Positions 44,333 to 51,066 of a DNA stretch of 52,605 nucleotides are shown piece by piece. How positions within the stretch are numbered: the first letter of the stretch is position 1; each line of letters opens with the position of its first letter. The position numbers were made by a program, and so were the translations under genes. Below the pieces are notes generated by a model. That model made no database searches. It saw nothing but the letters and a program-made list of their open reading frames with translations, and was not told the DNA's origin. Source of the stretch: UBA2108 sp002713215 (GTDB taxonomy: Bacteria; Bacteroidota; Bacteroidia; Flavobacteriales_G; Salibacteraceae); NCBI GenBank assembly GCA_937891015.1, contig CALAPY010000069.1:1-52605 (forward strand). The letters run 5' to 3'.

Positions 44333-44875
44333 ATGAGTGAGAAAATAGAAATTAAGAAGAGTGGGAGCGGGGCGGTTATTTTTATTGCCGGAAAAATGAA
44401 GAATTGGCACGAGTCGGTACTATTGGCCTGGTTAGTTCTTTGGACGGTTTGCGGTATTTACATCATGTATTCCTTCTTTCAGATCACGAATCAGGACGAA
44501 AAAATGTTTCTTCTGGTCTATCTGGCCTTTTGGGCCTATTTTGAGTATATGGCTGCCCGGGCCTGGATTTGGCGCCGGAAGGGGAAGGAAATCCTTAAAA
44601 TTGGAGAAGGCCGGCTGGAAATAAGAAACAATCTAAAGGGCTTTGGAAACCCCAAGACCTATTTCATTGACAACATAAAAGATCTAAAAGTCAATACTTC
44701 CAATAGCAATAATTCTTTTGCCGGTACTTACAATAAGTCGTTCTGGATTGTAGGTGGAGGCTCTATCGCGTTTACTCACCTAGGAAAAGAGGTGATTTTT
44801 GGCAGGCAACTGAATGCGGAAGACTGTCAGAAGGTATTGACCGCTCTTCGCAAATACTTTAAACGGAAAAAGTAG
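44333..44875 (+). CDS. Unknown two-helix membrane protein
   Basis: A 180-residue protein with two membrane helices (VLLAWLVLWTVCGIYIMYSF and MFLLVYLAFWAYFEYMAARA). A C-terminal soluble part is rich in beta strands and glycine (RLEIRNNLKGFGNPKTYFID, SFWIVGGGSIAFTHLGKEVI). The helix hairpin plus beta domain recalls small PH-like membrane proteins, but I do not recognise the family. I chose the ATG at 44333 because the 79 upstream codons overlap the divergent gene's start and look non-coding. A MITE-like repeat follows 27 bases after the stop. Confidence 0.65.
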   Translation: MSEKIEIKKSGSGAVIFIAGKMKNWHESVLLAWLVLWTVCGIYIMYSFFQITNQDEKMFLLVYLAFWAYFEYMAARAWIWRRKGKEILKIGEGRLEIRNNLKGFGNPKTYFIDNIKDLKVNTSNSNNSFAGTYNKSFWIVGGGSIAFTHLGKEVIFGRQLNAEDCQKVLTALRKYFKRKK

Positions 44876-44902
44876 GTGCTGCTGTGGATTAACTAGTCTC
44901 TT

Positions 44903-45034
44903 TGTCATATTGAGTGATTCTTTGCAAAAAAAAATAACTCTGTTGAGCTCCTTCGTCGGTTGTATCGAAATGTAGATTTGACTACTGTCGTTTTCGATAC
45001 TAATCCAGCTTGCTGGATTCACTCAAACTGACAG
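44903..45034. repeat. MITE-like palindromic intergenic repeat, second family
   Basis: It is bounded by imperfect inverted repeats TGTCATATTGAGTGA (44903-44917) and TCACTCAAACTGACAG (45019-45034). Inside, GTATCGAAA pairs with TTTTCGATAC and ATCCAGC-TT-GCTGGAT is a perfect short hairpin. It lies between two convergent genes and has no ORF of its own. The GTCAGTTTGAGTG form is, as I recall, a common dispersed intergenic repeat in Bacteroidota. It differs from the 30914-31064 element. Confidence 0.7.
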
Positions 45035-45051
45035 TTCTCACAATTAATTAC

Positions 45052-46101
45052 TCAGCTAAAAGTAAACACGGCCGTTTTTACCTTTTTGGTGTTCTTTCCC
45101 TCCTGAACTTCCTCTAAAATCAGAGAATCGGACTCGGGTTTTTCAAATACTTCCTTCAGGTTGTGTACTCGTCCAATGGGTATGTTTTGTTCTATGCAGG
45201 CGTCAAACAATGCACTCGATTCCCAGTTTTCAATTTTTGAAGTTAAAAATTGATTCAATTCCGATCGGTTTTCAACTCTTAGTTGGTTGCTTGCAAACGA
45301 TTTGGAAATGGGCACACCATCCAATAATTCCATTAAGGAAGCAAACTGCTTTTCAGAACCCACCGCCAGAATGACCTTCTTGTTATCCTGCGTAATAAAA
45401 ATATCTCCGTAAGGTGCAATGTTGGGATGCTGGGTGCCAATGGGTTTGGGGATGTGATTTTCCATCAGGTAATTACTTGCCTGATTGGCCAGGGAGGCTA
45501 TGGCACTGTCGTAAAGCGATACGGAAACGCAAACCGGTTTCCAACCTTCCAACAGAGCAACCAGAATCCCCTCTTTTAATTGGTGGGCTGCAAATAAGTC
45601 AATAAAGGCAACCGGGAGTTTTGAGAGTGTACTTTCAGCCGTTCCCGTCATGGAAATGTAGCCGGTTTCGGCCTGAAGGATTACATCAAAAGCGGTTCGT
45701 TTTACATCTTTCCCAAATCCGGTTATCTCTCCATAAATGATGTTGGGGTTAATCTTTTTACAATCTTCATAGGCCAGTTTAAATTTTTGGGCATCACCGG
45801 CTTTGAAATTGCTAATCAGGATATCACTTTCCTGAATGAGGCCGACAAGAGTTTCATAATCCTCTGCATCTTTAAAATCGAGGAACTGAACCCGTTTGTT
45901 GTAGTTAGCAGAAGCGTAATAAGCTGATATTGAATGTTCAGCTTTTTCAGAACTCAACCTCCAGTTGCGGGTAACATCACCACCAGTGGTTTTATTCTCA
46001 ACCTTGGTAACCGTAGCTCCCAATTCACTAAAGAAGGAACCTACCTGTGGCCCGGCCAGGACCGAAGCTATTTCAAGGATTTTGAGTTCTGAGATTTTCA
46101 A
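45052..46101 (-). CDS. CoA transferase family III (CaiB/BaiF type)
   Basis: A 349-residue enzyme that moves CoA between carboxylic acids. Visible: ILEIASVLAGPQVGSFFSEL at the N-terminus, GADV-like ATVTKVENKTTGGDVTRNW, and the catalytic Asp in AFDVILQAETGYISMTG, as in formyl-CoA transferase. ISLYDSA-type VSVSLYDSAIASLANQAS follows. It is shorter than typical members (about 380-400), with the second domain trimmed. The start is uncertain: TTG at 46101 gives MKISELKILEIASV, the best family match; the frame is open to a TTG at 46152 that would overlap the preceding stop. The substrate is unknown. Confidence 0.85.
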   Translation of the reverse strand: MKISELKILEIASVLAGPQVGSFFSELGATVTKVENKTTGGDVTRNWRLSSEKAEHSISAYYASANYNKRVQFLDFKDAEDYETLVGLIQESDILISNFKAGDAQKFKLAYEDCKKINPNIIYGEITGFGKDVKRTAFDVILQAETGYISMTGTAESTLSKLPVAFIDLFAAHQLKEGILVALLEGWKPVCVSVSLYDSAIASLANQASNYLMENHIPKPIGTQHPNIAPYGDIFITQDNKKVILAVGSEKQFASLMELLDGVPISKSFASNQLRVENRSELNQFLTSKIENWESSALFDACIEQNIPIGRVHNLKEVFEKPESDSLILEEVQEGKNTKKVKTAVFTFS

Positions 46102-46148
46102 TTTATAAACGGTTTTACCATACAATGGTAATAACCATTTATAAGAAA

Positions 46149-46550
46149 TCAAATGACCCTCATTCTATTATTACGTTTATTGTGCTCAACCTCTGCCAAA
46201 CCAAGGGCTTCCAAAAGAGGTGGTAGGTACATTCCAACCCGGCCGCGGAGCCCTTTTTTTAATCCATACCAGCCACCAACAGGGTTGTCTACCGATCGGC
46301 CCCAGTATTCGATGGTATTCTCTTTGGCCTCTGCTTTTTCATCCTTGCTACCTAGTAATACCCAATCGCCATTTTGTTTTAGCATTTCATACATGTCATT
46401 TATTATCCGGGCATCGTAATGCAAAATGGTTTTGCCTACGGTGCACACAATAATTTCCCTTCCATCCTTTTCGTCGATATACATTTCGTATTCGGAAGAC
46501 AGAGGTGGTGTTTGTAATTTCCAGGGGTTTTCTTTAGTCCGTTTTTCCAT
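46149..46550 (-). CDS. Conserved protein of unknown function
   Basis: A 133-residue soluble protein beginning MEKRTKENPWKLQTPPLSSEY and containing DGREIIVCTVGKTILHYDAR, GDWVLLGSKDEK, NPVGGWYGLKKGLRGRVGMY and LGLAEVEHNKRNNRMRVI. I recall this as a well-conserved bacterial family with no assigned function, often encoded near simple metabolic or regulatory genes. The single Cys in VCTVGK and the His in LHYDAR are candidates for functional residues. The ATG at 46550 lies 4 bases from the stop of the SRPBCC gene, so the two are co-transcribed. The start is set by MEKRTKENPW, not the upstream codons. Confidence 0.75.
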   Translation of the reverse strand: MEKRTKENPWKLQTPPLSSEYEMYIDEKDGREIIVCTVGKTILHYDARIINDMYEMLKQNGDWVLLGSKDEKAEAKENTIEYWGRSVDNPVGGWYGLKKGLRGRVGMYLPPLLEALGLAEVEHNKRNNRMRVI

Positions 46551-46554
46551 GATT

Positions 46555-47064
46555 TTAGTTTTTTGTGTTAGCAATTAATTCAGCTTCTCTTTTTAGATCG
46601 GCTGCGTATTGTTCAAACGATTCATCGAAGGAGGGCAGGTATTTGGCATACATGGGAAACATTAATCCGCCTATTTTTTCTGACATGGAAAATTGAACGG
46701 AGTTATCCTTGTTTACCGTTAGGATATAAACCCGGTTTCCCTTTCCATCTCCCCAAATCATCATTTTTTCGGGCTCAGCCTCCTTGATTTTTAACTTAAA
46801 GGTCCGGGTTTCATCCAAGGTAGATTTTAACCTTATTTTTTCTCCCTTTCGTATTTCACCTTCAATGGAGATAACGGTTGAGTTCCAGCGTGGGAAGTCA
46901 GATGCATTGGTCAGAAGTTTCCAAATAATAGCAGGGTCCGATTCAATGCGAATGCTTACAGAAGTTTGTCTGTTAAAAGTATTTTTAATGGTTGTGGCTT
47001 TTCCATCCTGAGCCATAGTGGCAGTTACTGTCATAATCATCAATGTGGTAATTAGGTATTTCAT
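46555..47064 (-). CDS. Exported SRPBCC (START-like) domain protein
   Basis: A 169-residue protein with a clear signal peptide MKYLITTLMIMTVTATMAQ, followed by an SRPBCC/polyketide-cyclase-like domain: SVSIRIESDPAIIWKLLTNA, DFPRWNSTVISIEGEIRKGE, and a C-terminal helix FDESFEQYAADLKREAEL. The fold makes a deep hydrophobic pocket for lipids or aromatic ligands. Most members are cytoplasmic, so a signal peptide is less common. It is flanked tightly by the 46149 gene (4-base gap) and by the ECF sigma gene upstream (50-base gap). Confidence 0.85.
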   Translation of the reverse strand: MKYLITTLMIMTVTATMAQDGKATTIKNTFNRQTSVSIRIESDPAIIWKLLTNASDFPRWNSTVISIEGEIRKGEKIRLKSTLDETRTFKLKIKEAEPEKMMIWGDGKGNRVYILTVNKDNSVQFSMSEKIGGLMFPMYAKYLPSFDESFEQYAADLKREAELIANTKN

Positions 47065-47114
47065 TTTGTTTCAATTTACCTTTTGACGATTGGGCAGCTA
47101 AAAACGATAGGATT

Positions 47115-47915
47115 TTATCCGTCTTTTTTTAAATACGCTTCCATTACCTGTCTATTGTGCTCTAAATGATGGAGTTGCAGAGTGGCTGCTTTTGAGGTAA
47201 AAGGATCAATTCCCTTAATAATTTCGGCTCTTAGGTCAAACAGTTTTTCCTTGCCTTCCTTTTCGGCATCCCGGGCCATTTTTATTTTTACGATTTCCTC
47301 TTGTGCATTCTGTTTGGGATTAAAAATTCCATTGAGTTCGGTACATTGGTGACAGATGCCTTCTTTTTTAATTAAGGAACACCTTTTTTCGAAGATTCTA
47401 ATCATGGTTTCCCGTCCGGTATGCAGGTAGTACTTAATCATGGCTTCGGTTTGGTCCATGATTAACGCAATTTCTTTTATTCGGAAATCATAAATTTCTT
47501 TGAGCAACAGAACCAAATGTTGTTCCAGGGGAAGCGATTTGGAGATGCAGGTAAAACACATGGCAATGTGTTCTTTTATCTCGAACTGACCCTGAGGTGA
47601 TGTTTGCCTGATTTGCATGGCTTCCTGAAAAAACTGCTGATTGGTCAACGCTTTTTCCTTGCAGATATCCGAAACATCTTCGGTCCATCGATTCCTGGCC
47701 CTTAAATTGTCTTTGGCCAGGTTAGCTGCAATGGAGAAAACCCACGTTTTTAAGGAAGATTCCCCCTGGAAAGTATCCAGGCTGGAGTAGGCTTTAAGGT
47801 AGCTCTCTTGCACAATATCCTCCGTATCTTGTACACTGGCCGTAATTCGAAGAATAAAGGATTTTAATTGTCCACTAAATTCTTCAAACTCCTGAGTTAA
47901 TGCATCTGCGGTCAT
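47115..47915 (-). CDS. ECF-type RNA polymerase sigma factor with cysteine-rich C-terminal extension
   Basis: A 266-residue sigma-70 family protein. Region 2 is clear (ILRITASVQDTEDIVQESYL, FQGESSLKTWVFSIAANLAK), and region 4 spans about 118-175 (SLPLEQHLVLLLKEIYDFRI, KEIALIMDQTEAMIKYYLHT). Two CxxC pairs are present, Cys120/123 just before region 4 and Cys188/191 just after, plus Cys85 and Cys179. The last 75 residues are a charged helical extension. No separate anti-sigma gene is seen. The CxxC pairs could bind zinc or sense redox or metal. A 40-residue membrane protein gene ends 3 bases before the start, so translation is probably coupled. Confidence 0.85.
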   Translation of the reverse strand: MTADALTQEFEEFSGQLKSFILRITASVQDTEDIVQESYLKAYSSLDTFQGESSLKTWVFSIAANLAKDNLRARNRWTEDVSDICKEKALTNQQFFQEAMQIRQTSPQGQFEIKEHIAMCFTCISKSLPLEQHLVLLLKEIYDFRIKEIALIMDQTEAMIKYYLHTGRETMIRIFEKRCSLIKKEGICHQCTELNGIFNPKQNAQEEIVKIKMARDAEKEGKEKLFDLRAEIIKGIDPFTSKAATLQLHHLEHNRQVMEAYLKKDG

Positions 47916-47918
47916 GGC

Positions 47919-48041
47919 TTATTCCTCTTCTTTTGAGCTGTGTATTTTTTGATAGACCGAAACAAACCAAAAGATACCAAAACTGCACATTAAGAGTCCA
48001 AGGCCCCCGAAGAATATTCCAATTGTATATAGGTGTTCCAT
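47919..48041 (-). CDS. 40-residue single-pass membrane protein
   Basis: A short frame starting at the ATG at 48041 and ending with TAA at 47919. It encodes MEHLYTIGIFFGGLGLLMCS followed by FGIFWFVSVYQKIHSSKEEE: one glycine-rich hydrophobic helix with a Cys, then a basic/acidic tail. The sigma-factor ATG lies 3 bases beyond its stop, and its last codons (GAAGAGGAATAA) supply the purine-rich ribosome-binding sequence for sigma. This arrangement, a good membrane helix and correct charge bias support a real gene. The function is unknown; a membrane regulator or sensor for the sigma factor is one possibility. Confidence 0.65.
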   Translation of the reverse strand: MEHLYTIGIFFGGLGLLMCSFGIFWFVSVYQKIHSSKEEE

Positions 48042-48081
48042 AAAGAGATATTTTTTGTAAAAATATTAGATTGGGTCGGTT

Positions 48082-48381
48082 TTAATCCAAATACTGGTAA
48101 TCGATTCCAATTTCAAGAGCAAGCCATATGATGACAAGTAAATACAAAAGAGACTGGGCTTGGAGAAGCCTTACCTGTTGAATGGCATTTTTGATTCGAT
48201 TAGTAAGCACTAATGCAATAATCTGAAAACCGATTACCCCAATAAGAATAAGAACGTTCATTCTTGCTTCCCAGCCGTAGTTTAGGGATAGGATTTCGGC
48301 TCTTGTTAGTATAACTATGATAATCTCGATTGAGATCAAAAGCCAATAAACAATTTGGAAGGTTTTTTTGTTAAGATTCAT
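48082..48381 (-). CDS. Small three-helix membrane protein
   Basis: A 99-residue protein with three hydrophobic helices (IVYWLLISIEIIIVILTRA, MNVLILIGVIGFQIIALVLT, SLLYLLVIIWLALEIGI). A short charged loop NRIKNAIQQVRLLQAQ lies between the second and third. It shows no known motif. It lies 40 bases upstream of the 40-residue membrane protein gene on the same strand, so it may belong to the sigma-factor transcript. I recognise no named family. Confidence 0.65.
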   Translation of the reverse strand: MNLNKKTFQIVYWLLISIEIIIVILTRAEILSLNYGWEARMNVLILIGVIGFQIIALVLTNRIKNAIQQVRLLQAQSLLYLLVIIWLALEIGIDYQYLD

Positions 48382-48408
48382 TTGTCTTTTAGCGGCCGTT
48401 AGTAACTG

Positions 48409-48705
48409 TTATTCTCGCTCTTTTCTTAGAAAGAAGACTTTAGCATGTCCATCACCATTTGATACATCAAATACTTCCCAACCTTCAGATTCCAATTCGG
48501 TCACTTTTTTCAATAAGGGACCATACCAGAAGTACCCAGCCTCTCCTTTATCACAGTCAACTTTTTCTTTTCTTCCATCACCATACGAAATACGAATTGT
48601 ATTATTTGTCATATGTAATGCAACATAGTCATGAACTTTTGATTCCTGACAATAAACATCAATGGTAAATAATGAGATTGAGATTGCTAATAAAATATTT
48701 TTCAT
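48409..48705 (-). CDS. Small exported protein of unknown function
   Basis: A 98-residue protein with signal peptide MKNILLAISISLFTIDVYCQ. The mature part has VHDYVALHMTNNTIRISYGD, YFWYGPLLKKVTELESEGWE and HAKVFFLRKERE, a pattern of alternating strands and one helix often seen in small DUF4177-like domains. A periplasmic location is likely. The ATG at 48705 is chosen because it begins the signal peptide; 14 upstream codons look non-coding. Gene body and flanks are A/T-rich. Confidence 0.65.
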   Translation of the reverse strand: MKNILLAISISLFTIDVYCQESKVHDYVALHMTNNTIRISYGDGRKEKVDCDKGEAGYFWYGPLLKKVTELESEGWEVFDVSNGDGHAKVFFLRKERE

Positions 48706-48768
48706 AGTTCTGTTTTTGTAGTTAATAACGTTTCCACCGAACTGCATTTTAATGCAATTTAAGTAATG

Positions 48769-49422
48769 TTACCCTCCGTTTTTGTCCTGTCTGCTTAACT
48801 GGTATATCCAATCAACCAAAGTAGCTTGCGATGCCTTAAGTTCAATATCTTTAAGTTCACACTTGGTGATCCAATTTTTGGTCTTTTCATCAATATCAAA
48901 GCAATATCTAATATACTGAACGCTTATTAAAAAATCATCTAAACTCCATTTAATACCATAAAACTTTTCATTATTAACTAATTGATGCAAATAGATAGTA
49001 GAAAACTCAGCATTTATGGATTTCTCTCCAGTCAAAGATTTTAGAAAAGAACGTGAAAGTGATCTAGCATGAATATATAGCGAATCATTTATTATTGGTA
49101 ATTCCCCTTCACCTCCGGAACTAATAATAAACAGCTTTCGCTTTCGTTTTTTAAGAAACAAGAAAACTCGCTGTCCAACCTTGTACTCTGTCCATCTTCG
49201 TGCACATGTCCAATCTTGGAATCTTTCAACCCTAATAGATCTTTTAGCTGTAACATCCCCATCAATCACTAATGTAAAGGTTTCCGAATCTACCTTTGAA
49301 ATTGTTCCATAGACAATAACATCAGCTTGCATTATCATTTCATAAAGTTTGTATGGAGTATACGCTGCATTGCTGTTGGTATATATTCCAAGTAAAACCG
49401 TAAATAAAACTAAACGTAACAT
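48769..49422 (-). CDS. Exported protein of unknown function
   Basis: A 217-residue protein with signal peptide MLRLVLFTVLLGIYTNSNAA. The first half resembles Bacteroidota proteins with the pattern MQADVIVYGTISKVDSETFT, then WTEYKVGQRVFLFLKKRKRK, an OB-like or small beta-barrel segment. The second half is helical (IKWSLDDFLISVQYIRYCFD). No catalytic motif is visible. A TAnnTTTG box lies about 102 bases upstream in a spacer that has cassette-like sequence. The start is the ATG at 49422; the longer frame to 49482 has no signal-peptide logic. Confidence 0.65.
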   Translation of the reverse strand: MLRLVLFTVLLGIYTNSNAAYTPYKLYEMIMQADVIVYGTISKVDSETFTLVIDGDVTAKRSIRVERFQDWTCARRWTEYKVGQRVFLFLKKRKRKLFIISSGGEGELPIINDSLYIHARSLSRSFLKSLTGEKSINAEFSTIYLHQLVNNEKFYGIKWSLDDFLISVQYIRYCFDIDEKTKNWITKCELKDIELKASQATLVDWIYQLSRQDKNGG

Positions 49423-49523
49423 ATTCCCGTTGAATCTTGAAAACGCCCTGCAGCCATGAGTAGTAGATCTTTTGGGGCACACTCTTTGGTTCTGGGGTTT
49501 GGGTTATAACATATTATTTGTTT

Positions 49524-49531
49524 CAAATTTA
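49524..49531 (-). promoter_or_regulatory. Candidate -7 box for the 48769-49422 gene
   Basis: Minus-strand TAAATTTG matches TAnnTTTG, about 102 bases before the ATG at 49422. The distance is long, and there is no -33 TTG at standard spacing, so confidence is low. Confidence 0.3.
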
Positions 49532-49561
49532 AACAACACGGCCTATTACTCATATGGGTGC

Positions 49562-49571
49562 GGTTAGCGGC
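49562..49571. repeat. Left arm of an inverted pair flanking the 49579-50934 gene
   Basis: GGTTAGCGGC lies 7 bases beyond the gene's 3' end. Its complement GCCGCTAAC is nearly matched by GCCGCTAC at 50971. A similar TAGCGGCCGTTA palindrome lies at 48390-48401 between two neighbouring genes. Confidence 0.4.
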
Positions 49572-49578
49572 TGTATTA

Positions 49579-50934
49579 TTATTTTGAATATTTTCGAAAT
49601 GCACTAACGAACTGATAAATCAAGTAAGCTCCTGTAATTCTGGATAGTCCGTCAAAAAGTAATGCATTCCCAGAATATGACTTCTCTACATTAAAAACTT
49701 TGTCAAAATGATGTGCTGGGTTAATGAAATTAATAAACCTACCTATTTCATTACCAATTAATTCGGGTGAAAAATTTGTATGTCCGATGGAATACTTAAC
49801 AAGAGTATACCAAAGAACAGAAAATCCAAATAACCAACAAAAAGCAACACCCCAGTTCAAGCCGTGACTATTAGATATTTGATTCGTATGTAAAATGAAT
49901 TTGTCTATAAATTTTCCTTTTTGTTTTTTTAGAATCTTTAGATAAGCTCTCATTTCATACTTGTGATATAAAAGCTTTGTAGATGTGTCAGAGTTTTTGC
50001 TGGCAACCTGTTTTAGTTGACGATATGTTTCTTTCCGTTCATCTAGTGAATTTGATGATTTCAGGCTCTCTGATTGACACCATTCGATATTTACTGGAAC
50101 AATATCTACAAGATTACTGTTTGAAACTTGAATTTTAGAGAACTTTGTAAATGATGTTGAACTAATAAGTGCTTGACCTAGATTAACTCCTTTTAAAACT
50201 AGAATCGAACTATTTGATTCAGGTATCAAAGAATTAATTAACACATTGCCATTGTTAGAAAAGTATTTTAGAATACCCGTCTGTAATGTAATATTATTCA
50301 AGGATAGAGTTGCATCCTTAAGTTCACCATGTATTTGAAAGTATTTGACTCTTAAATTTCTTAACAGAAAATCAGTTTTAAAATTGGAGTTGAACTCCAA
50401 AAAAACACTATTGGTAATGTTTTTATTTCCTCTATTCGAAACGATTAGCGCACTGTTGGATTCACCACCAGATAAAGATATCAGGTCAACCTCTCTTGGA
50501 ATTAATTGAACATCCTTGTTAAATTCATTTCTGATAAATCTCAGTTTGTTTGCCCTAAATTGGTTTATTATTTGTTCTTTTTGGAGATTAAACTGGCAAT
50601 ATTCGAAAGATAATAGTTCTGTGTTTAAGTTTTTTGACGTAAAGTATTGATGGAATGTACACCGTAATAACTGCAGGTTCTGCATGTGCAAATTTGCGGT
50701 TAGAAATCGCTGATTAAATGTACAGTTTATGAAGAAGTAATTCTGATTGTATTGGTTATCTTTCAATTGAAATTCGAAATCAAAAATACAATTGCTGATT
50801 GTTACGCTGTTGTTACCAATTACATAGGAATTATCAATTATCACCTCTTTGGTAATGTTAAAGTTAGATATTTCTTGTTCTGTCTCAAGTAACAATCGGA
50901 ACCTATCTGGTTCTATTTTTTCGATTTCTCTCAT
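49579..50934 (-). CDS. Beta-helix-like membrane protein of unknown function
   Basis: A 451-residue protein with no signal peptide. Residues about 20-290 are repeats of short strands rich in Asn, Phe, Leu and Ile (NCIFDFEFQLKDNQYNQNYF, LRCTFHQYFTSKNL, SLNNITLQTGIL), like pentapeptide-repeat or parallel beta-helix sequence. Residues about 295-345 are charged helix (ETYRQLKQVASKNSDTSTKL). The C-terminal 100 residues hold at least two membrane helices (WGVAFCWLFGFSVLWYTLV; SRITGAYLIYQFVSAF). Proteins with this repeat-helix-membrane plan occur in Bacteroidota genomes, with no function known to me. The gene is strongly A/T-rich and flanked by short inverted motifs, which suggests transfer. Confidence 0.7.
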   Translation of the reverse strand: MREIEKIEPDRFRLLLETEQEISNFNITKEVIIDNSYVIGNNSVTISNCIFDFEFQLKDNQYNQNYFFINCTFNQRFLTANLHMQNLQLLRCTFHQYFTSKNLNTELLSFEYCQFNLQKEQIINQFRANKLRFIRNEFNKDVQLIPREVDLISLSGGESNSALIVSNRGNKNITNSVFLEFNSNFKTDFLLRNLRVKYFQIHGELKDATLSLNNITLQTGILKYFSNNGNVLINSLIPESNSSILVLKGVNLGQALISSTSFTKFSKIQVSNSNLVDIVPVNIEWCQSESLKSSNSLDERKETYRQLKQVASKNSDTSTKLLYHKYEMRAYLKILKKQKGKFIDKFILHTNQISNSHGLNWGVAFCWLFGFSVLWYTLVKYSIGHTNFSPELIGNEIGRFINFINPAHHFDKVFNVEKSYSGNALLFDGLSRITGAYLIYQFVSAFRKYSK

Positions 50935-50970
50935 GGTTTAGAATTGATTCTATTATTGCACTATTCGGTT

Positions 50971-50978
50971 GCCGCTAC
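50971..50978. repeat. Right arm of an inverted pair flanking the 49579-50934 gene
   Basis: GCCGCTAC lies 36 bases upstream of the gene's start and is inverted relative to GTTAGCGGC at 49563. The match is short, so it could be chance. Confidence 0.35.
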
Positions 50979-51011
50979 TTGTTTATATAAATACCTTTTG
51001 TATTCATCATA

Positions 51012-51032
51012 CCCCCACAAAAAAATTGGGGG
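51012..51032 (-). terminator. Hairpin downstream of the M43 protease gene
   Basis: CCCCC and GGGGG pair around a loop that is T-rich on the minus strand. It lies 35 bases past the protease stop. The T-run is in the loop instead of after the stem, so it is an atypical terminator at best. Confidence 0.45.
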
Positions 51033-51066
51033 ATAGAGATACCTTTTACTGGTTTAATGGAAACCC

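Noticed and set aside
49410..49604. Minus-strand frame of 64 codons in the 49.5-kb spacer
   Set aside because: It overlaps both flanking genes and the composition is non-coding; it is an accident of the A/T-rich spacer.
49579..50934. Defence effector call for the repeat-membrane protein
   Set aside because: No adjacent nucleotide-cyclase, TIR, nuclease or ATPase gene supports a defence pair; it stays an unknown protein.
48382..51066. True integron with integrase
   Set aside because: No tyrosine recombinase is encoded in the window and the motifs are short; kept only as a low-confidence cassette-like finding.
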